Positions 1 through 5,280 of a DNA stretch of 5,280 bases are shown piece by piece (within the stretch, counting starts at the first letter, position 1; each line of letters opens with the position of its first letter). The stretch is taken from positions 1 through 5,280 of the forward strand of contig JABUUX010000255.1 of the NCBI GenBank assembly GCA_021442965.1, written 5' to 3'. The position numbers were made by a program, and so were the translations under genes. The notes below the pieces were generated by a model that ran no database searches, was not told where the DNA came from, and was given only the letters and a program-made list of their open reading frames with translations. The DNA comes from Treponema sp. (GTDB lineage Bacteria; Spirochaetota; Spirochaetia; Treponematales; Treponemataceae).

Positions 1-1195
1 TGCATGTTCAAAAGGAAAAGGATCTGTTTCCAGAATGATTTCATGTATTCTTGAACAGAATGGATTCAAAACTGGAGTTTACTCTTCTCCTCATATTACA
101 GATTTTCGTGAACGTATTTCAAAACCTCAAGCTTTTCTTGAAGAATCAGTATACGAAAAATCTGTAAAAGAAATAGTTCCAAAAATAGAATCATTGCTTC
201 CAGAACAGATGCCTGGTGAACGCCCTGTAACATGGTTTGAACTGGTTACGCTATTTGCATTTTTATGTTTTAGAAATGCTGGAATGGATTATGGAGTTTT
301 TGAAGTAGGACTTGGAGGAAGGCTTGACGCTACTAATATAATTATACCTGAAATCTGCTGTGTAAATGTCATTGAACTTGAACACACTGAATATTTGGGA
401 GATACACTTGAAAAAATAGCAATGGAAAAAGCAGGTATTATAAAAGCTGGAATTCCTGTTCTAGTTGCAAACCAGCTTAGTGACTCTGTAAATGAAGTTT
501 TTAAAAAAGTATGTAAAGAAAAAAATGCTCCTCTCTTTTTTGTAAAAGACTTGATAAACAGTTTGGAATATTCTTATTCCGAACTGGGACTAATGAAAAT
601 CCATATAGAAAGTTCAGTTTTTAATCGTCCATTAGATACAATGATTCCCCTTTTAGGCAAAATGCAGGCAGAAAATGCATGTATGGCAGCGCTTGCTATT
701 AAATTAACACACCCGGAAATTGATGAAAAGATAATTGAAAAAGGACTATCTCACGCTGTTCTTCCTGGCAGATTTGAAGTAATGCATAATGTTCATTCGT
801 TTGAAAATGTAAAAACGATGATATTAGATGGTGCTCACACAGTTCATTCTATTGCACTTACATTAGAAACAATGGAAAAGATATTTTCAGGCAAAAAAAT
901 TAATCTCCTTTTTGCCTGTGCAGCTGACAAGGATATTTCTGAAATTGCTCCTTTATTAAAAAATAAATTCTTTCATGTTTTTATTACAAAACCTGGAATT
1001 ATTAAAGAATGTAATTTAAAAGCCGTTATGGAAGCTTTTAATAAAGCTGGAATAGATTATATATGTGAAGATGATTTTTCTAAGTTTATTCCCAAAGTAA
1101 TGAAACAAACTTCAAAAGATGATGCAATTCTACTTGTAACAGGAAGTTTTTATTTGGTTTCTGAAGTTAAAAAAACTTTAGGTATATGGAATTAA
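1..1195 (+). CDS. folC: Dihydrofolate synthase/folylpolyglutamate synthase FolC, 5'-truncated by window edge
   Basis: This cytosolic Mur-ligase-type enzyme uses ATP to join glutamate to dihydropteroate and/or to reduced folates, which makes and retains folate coenzymes. The frame is open from base 2, and the residues before the first ATG (base 35) read ACSKGKGSVSR. That is the P-loop region, so the ATG at 35 is internal and the true start lies outside the window. About 397 residues are visible; the family is usually about 420-440. Counting from the Met at base 35, I see SSPHITDFRERI (18-29), the core EVGLGGRLDATN (90-101), EHTEYLGDTLEKIA (116-129) with a conserved His117, EKAGIIK (131-137) with the usual modified-Lys position at Lys132, LPGRFEV (243-249), LDGAHTVHS (264-272) and VTGSFYLVSEV (368-378). 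The ATP loop reads CSKGKGS where most family members have GTNGKGS, the usual GLDH is ELEH, and the usual DGAHNP is DGAHTV. The gene converges on alr with a 2-base gap. The family assignment is firm; whether the enzyme has one or both activities cannot be read from sequence. Confidence 0.95.
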   Translation, partial: ACSKGKGSVSRMISCILEQNGFKTGVYSSPHITDFRERISKPQAFLEESVYEKSVKEIVPKIESLLPEQMPGERPVTWFELVTLFAFLCFRNAGMDYGVFEVGLGGRLDATNIIIPEICCVNVIELEHTEYLGDTLEKIAMEKAGIIKAGIPVLVANQLSDSVNEVFKKVCKEKNAPLFFVKDLINSLEYSYSELGLMKIHIESSVFNRPLDTMIPLLGKMQAENACMAALAIKLTHPEIDEKIIEKGLSHAVLPGRFEVMHNVHSFENVKTMILDGAHTVHSIALTLETMEKIFSGKKINLLFACAADKDISEIAPLLKNKFFHVFITKPGIIKECNLKAVMEAFNKAGIDYICEDDFSKFIPKVMKQTSKDDAILLVTGSFYLVSEVKKTLGIWN

Positions 1196-1197
1196 TT

Positions 1198-2376
1198 CTA
1201 TAAAACAAACCTTGGAACACGCTTACTAATACAAGTCATAACTTCATAAGGAATAGTATTACCAAGTTTTGCAAGTGCATCGGCATCCTGTAATGCTCCA
1301 TCTTGCAAAACAGGTCCGAAAATAACTGCTTTATCCCAGAGTTTGATATTCTTGTTATCTTTCCCAATGTTAACCATACATTGATCCATACATATTCGAC
1401 CAACAACAGGATATTCCTTTCCGTTTATTGCAACTTTCAATCCTGGTGAATAACGCCTTAATAATCCGTCTGCATAACCAACAGGTAAAACAGCAATGTC
1501 TGTTTCTTCTTCACATATCCACGTTCTGCCATAAGATACGGAAAGACCAGGAGTGAATCTTTTTATTGCAGAAATTTTAGTTTCAAATTGCATAACTGGT
1601 TTTAAATCCAAATTAATTCCATTTTTTAAAAGAAAATCTTTATTAACCTGATCAGCGTAATATCCGTATACAATAATTCCAGGTCTAACCATATCTAAAT
1701 GATATTTTGAAAATGCACAAGAAACTGCAGAAGCTCCTGCATGACAGATTCCTGGATTTATTCCGCCACATTTTACACTTTCAACAGCTTCACAAAAGTA
1801 TTCATATTGTTCTTTTGTATAATCAACTCCGTTTTTTTCAACACAATCACTTAATGCAAAATGTGTTCCCATTCCGGAAAGTTTCAAATGCTTTGATGAT
1901 GAAATTAATTCTGCCTGTTTTAAGGCTTCCTCTTTTTTACATCCAATACGCCCCATCCCACTGTCAACTGCAAGATGAACATCAAATCTATAATCATTTG
2001 GAATATTTTTTTTTAAACAATATTCTTGAGCTGCACTATCTAATGAATGAATATGATCAATGCCAAATATAAAAGGTATAATATTATTTTGAAACAAATC
2101 TTCAAACTCATTCGGACTGCATAAACTTAATAATAAAAGTGGAAGTTTTATTCCGTTTTTTCTAAGTTCAATACCTTCACTAACTCGTGCAATGGCAAGC
2201 ATATCAATACCATTTTCTTCGCATACTCTGGCTGTTTCAAGTGCAGAAGTACCATACCCATCAGCTTTTACAGCAACACAAATTTTTGTTTTATCAGATA
2301 CAAGTTTTTTAATCTGATTAATGTTATGTGATATATTATCTTTATAAATTACTGCTTTTGTTGTACTGTCTTTCAT
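1198..2376 (-). CDS. alr: Alanine racemase (PLP-dependent)
   Basis: Alr interconverts L- and D-alanine in the cytosol and supplies D-Ala for the D-Ala-D-Ala end of peptidoglycan stem peptides. The 392-residue length fits the family. Numbered from the chosen start, the N-terminal PLP barrel carries AVKADGYG (35-42) with the PLP lysine at Lys37. It is followed by DSGMGRIG (138-145), GTHFA (170-174) and VRPGIIVYG (230-238), whose Arg231 is expected to contact the pyridine nitrogen. The C-terminal domain has SYGRTW (281-286) with catalytic Tyr282, VGYADG (299-304), GRICMDQCMV (326-335) and IPYEVMT (375-381). The usual GYGHG after the lysine is GYGTS here. I chose ATG at 2376 because the protein then begins about ten residues before the first barrel strand, as is normal. 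The frame extends upstream to a TTG at 2436, but that adds 20 atypical residues and would overlap the promoter candidate and the repeat. A weak Shine-Dalgarno-like AGTGGA lies 5 bases before the ATG. The gene is divergent from thrC and convergent with folC. Confidence 0.95.
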   Translation of the reverse strand: MKDSTTKAVIYKDNISHNINQIKKLVSDKTKICVAVKADGYGTSALETARVCEENGIDMLAIARVSEGIELRKNGIKLPLLLLSLCSPNEFEDLFQNNIIPFIFGIDHIHSLDSAAQEYCLKKNIPNDYRFDVHLAVDSGMGRIGCKKEEALKQAELISSSKHLKLSGMGTHFALSDCVEKNGVDYTKEQYEYFCEAVESVKCGGINPGICHAGASAVSCAFSKYHLDMVRPGIIVYGYYADQVNKDFLLKNGINLDLKPVMQFETKISAIKRFTPGLSVSYGRTWICEEETDIAVLPVGYADGLLRRYSPGLKVAINGKEYPVVGRICMDQCMVNIGKDNKNIKLWDKAVIFGPVLQDGALQDADALAKLGNTIPYEVMTCISKRVPRFVL

Positions 2377-2404
2377 AAAAATCCACTTACAAAAATATGA
2401 TACT

Positions 2405-2433
2405 ACAATATGATTATTAGTGTTTTTATTCAA
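2405..2433 (-). promoter_or_regulatory. Candidate alr promoter
   Basis: Read on the minus strand, TTGAAT (2433-2428) and TATTGT (2410-2405) are separated by exactly 17 bases. Each matches 4 of 6 bases of the sigma-70-type -35 (TTGACA) and -10 (TATAAT) consensus. Transcription would begin near 2398, giving a leader of roughly 20-25 bases before the alr ATG. The -35 hexamer sits at the end of one copy of the 23-bp tandem repeat. In AT-rich DNA such matches arise by chance, so this is a positional candidate only. Confidence 0.35.
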
Positions 2434-2473
2434 CAAGAATCAAATACTAAATTCAACAAGCATCAAATACTAA
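2428..2473. repeat. Tandem direct repeat, 2 x 23 bp, in the alr/thrC divergent region
   Basis: Two adjacent 23-bp copies occupy 2428-2450 and 2451-2473. Each begins ATTCAACAAG and ends ATCAAATACTAA, and they differ only at the eleventh base (A at 2438, C at 2461), so 22 of 23 positions agree. There is no spacer between them. The array fills the space between the candidate alr -35 box, which overlaps its left end, and the candidate thrC -35 box, which starts 4 bases after its right end. It may be a recent slippage duplication or a double binding site for a regulator; the sequence does not decide between these. Confidence 0.9.
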
Positions 2474-2476
2474 ATG

Positions 2477-2505
2477 TTGTTATAAACATATTTTTTTTAT
2501 ATAAT
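2477..2505 (+). promoter_or_regulatory. Candidate thrC promoter
   Basis: TTGTTA (2477-2482, 4 of 6 to TTGACA) is followed after a 17-base spacer by a perfect TATAAT (2500-2505). The predicted start of transcription is near 2512, giving a leader of about 39 bases. The spacer (2483-2499) contains a run of eight T (2491-2498). The position just upstream of thrC and the exact -10 box make this the best promoter in the window. The surrounding sequence is very AT-rich, so a chance match remains possible. Confidence 0.6.
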
Positions 2506-2521
2506 TATTTATCAATTTTTT

Positions 2522-2537
2522 ATGCCTGAAAAGGCGT
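2522..2537 (+). promoter_or_regulatory. Small GNRA-loop hairpin in the thrC leader
   Basis: GCCT (2524-2527) and AGGC (2532-2535) pair perfectly around a GAAA loop (2528-2531), a stable GNRA tetraloop. A U-G wobble (2523/2536) and an A-U pair (2522/2537) extend the stem to six pairs. It lies wholly in the predicted leader and ends 3 bases before the Shine-Dalgarno GGAG. No T run follows, so it is not a terminator. It could protect the 5' end or affect ribosome access, but it is short and its role is unproven. Confidence 0.45.
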
Positions 2538-2540
2538 TGT

Positions 2541-2544
2541 GGAG
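2541..2544 (+). promoter_or_regulatory. Ribosome binding site that fixes the thrC start
   Basis: GGAG lies 6 bases before ATG 2551, an ideal spacing. This favours ATG 2551 over the in-frame GTG at 2539, which overlaps the same GGAG and has no good Shine-Dalgarno site of its own. Confidence 0.8.
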
Positions 2545-2550
2545 ATTAAA

Positions 2551-3948
2551 ATGCTTTACACAGATACACGCGATTCTTCTATAAAAACAACATTTAAAAA
2601 TGCTGTCCTTTCCGGAATGAACAAGGAAACAGGAGGACTTTATATTCCTGTTTCTTTTCCTAAACTTGATTCCTCTTTTATAAATAAAAATCCCGAACCT
2701 TCATTTCGTGATGTAGCTTTCCAAATGGCAAAGCCTTATTGCGAGGGAGAAATTCCCGATGAAGATTTAATGGCAATTATTCAGGATGCCTATACTTTCA
2801 GCCCAAAAATTGTACCTTTAGATAAAACCTCCTACGTAATGGAGCTTTTTCATGGACCAACCTGTGCCTTCAAAGATTTTGGTGCTCGTTTTATGGCTCG
2901 TGTAATGTCATATTTTAATAAAAATGAAGGTTCTAATCTTCACATTTTAGTTGCTACTTCAGGAGATACAGGCTCTGCAGTTGGAAGTGCTTTTCATAAC
3001 GTTCCAGGAATTGATGTTACAATACTTTATCCTGAGGGAAAAATAAGTCAGATTCAAGAAAAACAACTTTCAACTTTTACAGGTAATGTACGTGCACTGA
3101 AAGTAAAGGGAACTTTTGATGACTGTCAGAAACTTGTAAAGACTGCATTTACAGATGATGCGCTTAGAGCTAAATTACGTCTATCTTCAGCTAACTCAAT
3201 TAATATCTCCCGTCTTTTACCACAAGCATTTTATTATATGTATTCAAGTCTGGTTGTAAGAAATCGTTGTGCATTAGATAATAAAATAACTGATCCTTCA
3301 GTTATAATGATTGTTCCTTCCGGAAATTTTGGAAACCTCACATCAGGACTAATTGCCCGCGAAATGGGTGCTCCTATTTCAGGTTTTGTTGCAGCAACAA
3401 ATTCTAATCGAACTATTCCAGATTGGATTGCTACTGGAGACTACAATGCCCGTCCATCTGTTGAAACATTTGCTAATGCAATGGATGTTGGTGCTCCTTC
3501 AAATTATGAACGAATTAAAGCAATGTATACACTAGATCAAGTTAGAGAGCTTTTTGGAGCATATTGGACTGATAATGATGGAATTAAAGACGGCATAAAT
3601 GAATGCTGTACAAAAACCGGTTATGTAATTGATCCTCACGGAGCTATAGGCTATAAAGCCTGGGAAGAGATTAAAAAGAATGGATTTTCAAATCTTGGTG
3701 ATTATAATTATCCAGGTCTTACACCGAATATTCCACTATGGAATAACGATGTTGAAAACAAAAAAACAGTTGGTGTTATTCTTGAAACAGCTCATCCTGC
3801 AAAATTTGGAAATATCGTTCAAGACGCCATTGGTCGTGAACCACCTATTCCTTCCCGTCTTCAGGAAATTATGAATCTGCCGGATATGGCTGTTCCAATG
3901 AATAATGATTATGAAGAATTCAAAACATGGCTTCTAAATAATCTTTAA
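2551..3948 (+). CDS. thrC: Threonine synthase (PLP-dependent)
   Basis: ThrC converts O-phospho-L-homoserine and water to L-threonine and phosphate, the last step of threonine synthesis, in the cytosol. It is a fold-type II PLP enzyme. The product is 465 residues and resembles the E. coli/yeast branch of the family. It opens with a typical N-terminal segment (YTDTRD, 3-8; GGLYIP, 28-33). HGPTCAFKDFGARFMA (101-116) contains the PLP-binding Lys108. ATSGDTGSAV (135-144) and PSGNFGN (256-262) form phosphate and cofactor loops, followed by DPHGAIGY (361-368) and ETAHPAKF (412-419). All key motifs are intact and there is no frameshift. The start at ATG 2551 rests on GGAG at 2541 and on alignment of the N-terminus with the family. 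The gene has its own promoter candidate upstream and a large hairpin with a T run downstream, so it is probably transcribed alone; no hom or thrB lies beside it in this window. Confidence 0.97.
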   Translation: MLYTDTRDSSIKTTFKNAVLSGMNKETGGLYIPVSFPKLDSSFINKNPEPSFRDVAFQMAKPYCEGEIPDEDLMAIIQDAYTFSPKIVPLDKTSYVMELFHGPTCAFKDFGARFMARVMSYFNKNEGSNLHILVATSGDTGSAVGSAFHNVPGIDVTILYPEGKISQIQEKQLSTFTGNVRALKVKGTFDDCQKLVKTAFTDDALRAKLRLSSANSINISRLLPQAFYYMYSSLVVRNRCALDNKITDPSVIMIVPSGNFGNLTSGLIAREMGAPISGFVAATNSNRTIPDWIATGDYNARPSVETFANAMDVGAPSNYERIKAMYTLDQVRELFGAYWTDNDGIKDGINECCTKTGYVIDPHGAIGYKAWEEIKKNGFSNLGDYNYPGLTPNIPLWNNDVENKKTVGVILETAHPAKFGNIVQDAIGREPPIPSRLQEIMNLPDMAVPMNNDYEEFKTWLLNNL

Positions 3949-3993
3949 AATTAATATTTCAACAATTATTAATTGAAGTTTGTTCCTAAAAAT
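3949..3993. other. Short AT-rich spacer with a small palindrome
   Basis: This stretch after the thrC stop has no gene. CAATTATTAATTG (3963-3975) is a perfect odd-length palindrome, and TTCAA/TTGAA (3958-3962 and 3973-3977) could pair around a 10-base loop. Both are A/T-dominated and weak, and no function can be assigned. Confidence 0.4.
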
Positions 3994-4070
3994 AATGCAC
4001 TCTGAACATAATATACAATTAGTGAAATTAAATAACTAAAACTTTATGTTCGATTTTGAGTGCATTTTTT
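3994..4070. terminator. Long three-tier hairpin with T run; probable bidirectional terminator between thrC and the permease gene
   Basis: The outer stem pairs AATGCACTC (3994-4002) with GAGTGCATT (4058-4066) over 9 bp. An internal loop (T4003 against 4052-4057) separates it from an 8-bp stem, GAACATAA (4004-4011) with TTATGTTC (4044-4051). The loop holds a further 5-bp stem, TTAGT (4019-4023) with ACTAA (4035-4039). On the + strand the outer stem runs into TTTTTT (4065-4070), the classic ending for thrC transcripts. On the - strand, reading past the permease stop, the stem is followed by ATTATTTTT, a poorer but plausible U tract. The loop is longer and more structured than in most terminators, so a repeat element is an alternative. 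Confidence 0.75.
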
Positions 4071-4072
4071 AT

Positions 4073-5280
4073 TTATTTAACAGCTTCAAAAATTAAATCA
4101 GCAATAAAAATACCTGCTAAAACCCAGGTTGCAACTGGAATTTCTTTTGCTTTTTTTCCTGCACATTTTGCAATTACATAAACAATCATTCCAAATGCAA
4201 TTCCTTTACTTATTGAATATGCAAATGGCATTACGACAATTGTAATAAAAGCCGGTATTCCATCAGTTGGATCAGTAAAGTTTATCTCATTAATCTGCTT
4301 TAACATAAGAAATCCAACAAATATTAAAGCGGGTGCTGTAGCACAAGAAGGTATTAATGCAAACAAATTTGTAAAAAAAAGTGATATTAAAAATAAAACT
4401 CCTGTTACAAGACTTGCAAGACCAGTACGTCCACCAGCTGCAACACCTGAAGAAGACTCTACATATGATGTTACTGTAGATGTTCCAAGGCAAGCTCCTA
4501 CAACAGTTCCAACTGAATCAGCCATAAGAGCCTGTTTTGCATTTGGAATTTTACCGTCTGCTACAAGACCTGCCTGTTGTGTAACTCCCATAAGAGTTCC
4601 CAAAGTATCAAATAAATCTGTAAAAAGAAATGTAAACATTACTACAAAAAATTTTACTGACAGAATACTTTTCCATTCAAACCTAAATAATAATGGAGCT
4701 TCTGGAATAGAAACAGGACTCCAACCTTCTGGAATAGTTGTAACCCTAAATGGAATTCCAATTACAGTAGTTAGAATAATTCCAATTAAAATAGCACCCG
4801 GTACATTCAAAAGATATAAGACAATTGTAAGAATAAGTCCTATAACCGCAACTAAGGCAGTTTTATTTGATAAATTTAGAGTTACAAATTCTATGATTGT
4901 TCCACCATTTGAAAAATTTGAAGTTGCAATACCAGCATTTGTTAAACCTATTAAGCATATAAAAAGTCCGATTCCAACAGCAACTGATTTTTTCATTGTT
5001 TCAGGAATTGCATCTATAATCTTTTCTCTAACTCCAAATAGTGAAAGTATTATAAAAATAAGACCTTCAACAAAAACAGCTGTTAATGCAAACTGCCATG
5101 AACAGCCCATTTGACCGCAAACGGTAAATGTAAAAAAAGCATTTAGCCCCATTCCTGGAGCAAGTGCTACAGGAAGATTGGCAAAAAAAGCCATAATGAT
5201 TGTTGAGAAGGCAGATGCAATACAAGTAGCTGTAAAAACTGCACCAAATGTCATTCCATTTCCAATTTTACTATCAATAT
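4073..5280 (-). CDS. NCS2-family purine permease (AzgA/PbuG type), N-terminus beyond window edge
   Basis: This is an integral inner-membrane transporter of the nucleobase:cation symporter-2 family, AzgA-like branch, whose characterised members import adenine, guanine and/or hypoxanthine. Numbered from the Met at 5254, the visible motifs are GAVFTATC (4-11), LAPGMGLNAFFTF (31-43), FTDLFDTLGTLMGV (211-224), IPNAKQALMADSVGT (236-250), GTSTVTSYVESSSG (257-270), AAGGRTGL (272-279) and ATAPALIFVGFLM (305-317). Asn38, Asp213/Asp216 and Glu266 fall where AzgA family members carry substrate-site polar residues. About a dozen hydrophobic segments are visible, the last ending at the C-terminus. The Met at 5254 is not the true start: the frame stays open to the window end, encoding IDSKIGNG before it, and the first membrane segment of the family (about 45-60 residues) is missing. 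The exact substrate cannot be predicted. The gene converges on thrC, with the large hairpin directly after its stop. Confidence 0.93.
   Translation of the reverse strand, partial: IDSKIGNGMTFGAVFTATCIASAFSTIIMAFFANLPVALAPGMGLNAFFTFTVCGQMGCSWQFALTAVFVEGLIFIILSLFGVREKIIDAIPETMKKSVAVGIGLFICLIGLTNAGIATSNFSNGGTIIEFVTLNLSNKTALVAVIGLILTIVLYLLNVPGAILIGIILTTVIGIPFRVTTIPEGWSPVSIPEAPLLFRFEWKSILSVKFFVVMFTFLFTDLFDTLGTLMGVTQQAGLVADGKIPNAKQALMADSVGTVVGACLGTSTVTSYVESSSGVAAGGRTGLASLVTGVLFLISLFFTNLFALIPSCATAPALIFVGFLMLKQINEINFTDPTDGIPAFITIVVMPFAYSISKGIAFGMIVYVIAKCAGKKAKEIPVATWVLAGIFIADLIFEAVK

Noticed and set aside
1161..1181. Hairpin near the folC 3' end as an intrinsic terminator
   Set aside because: The stem is A/T-rich with one G-U pair, lies inside the coding region, and no T run follows on either strand.
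35..1195. ATG at base 35 as the folC start
   Set aside because: The frame is open to the window edge, and the residues before it contain the family's P-loop (KGKGS), so this Met is internal.
1707..2072. 121-residue + strand open frame inside alr
   Set aside because: It is antisense to a fully supported gene and has no recognisable family, ribosome binding site or plausible composition.
2377..2436. Longer alr reading frame starting at TTG 2436
   Set aside because: It adds 20 residues not typical of Alr, uses a rare start, and overlaps the candidate promoter and the tandem repeat; ATG 2376 gives the normal N-terminus.
2539..2550. GTG 2539 as the thrC start
   Set aside because: It overlaps the Shine-Dalgarno GGAG that serves ATG 2551 and lacks its own ribosome binding site at proper spacing.
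2377..2550. Riboswitch or T-box controlling alr or thrC
   Set aside because: The predicted leaders are only about 20-40 bases, too short for known classes, and no conserved riboswitch or T-box core is visible.
3353..3874. Two short + strand open frames (60 and 64 residues) inside thrC
   Set aside because: They are out-of-frame shadows of thrC, rich in Leu/Ile/Gln from the AT-rich codons, with no family signal.
4290..5114. Short open frames within the permease (67 residues -, 73 residues +)
   Set aside because: They are shadows of the permease gene in other frames, with no independent start signals or motifs.

Overview
The window looks like an ordinary chromosomal stretch from an AT-rich bacterium. 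It holds four complete or partial housekeeping genes and no sign of phage, insertion sequence, CRISPR or defence genes. My best guess for the host is a low-GC spirochaete of the Treponema type, based on the overall feel of the FolC, Alr and ThrC proteins. This is a recollection-based impression, and a low-GC Clostridia-like host cannot be excluded from the sequence alone.

Layout, left to right. (1) Bases 1-1195, + strand: the 3' nine-tenths or so of folC (dihydrofolate/folylpolyglutamate synthase), cut by the window's left edge. (2) Bases 1198-2376, - strand: a complete alanine racemase gene, alr, whose stop codon lies only 2 bases from the folC stop, so the two genes converge with no room for a terminator between them. 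(3) Bases 2377-2550: a compact divergent control region. It has a weak alr promoter candidate pointing left, a 2 x 23-bp tandem repeat, a good thrC promoter candidate pointing right with an exact TATAAT box, a small GNRA-loop hairpin and a clear Shine-Dalgarno site. (4) Bases 2551-3948, + strand: a complete threonine synthase gene, thrC. (5) Bases 3949-4072: an intergenic region dominated by a long three-tiered inverted repeat ending in a T run, probably a terminator serving both converging genes. (6) Bases 4073-5280, - strand: most of an NCS2-family purine permease of the AzgA/PbuG type, lacking its N-terminus because of the window's right edge.

The genes do not form a shared pathway or operon. 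They supply folate coenzymes, D-alanine for peptidoglycan, threonine, and uptake of purine bases. alr and thrC each look like single-gene transcripts fired from a common divergent region. The most interesting details are regulatory: the tandem repeat lying between the two divergent promoters, an 8-T tract inside the thrC promoter spacer, the large hairpin after thrC, and the almost abutting folC/alr ends. Within the proteins, FolC shows an altered P-loop and altered neighbouring motifs. I found no convincing undescribed system here.
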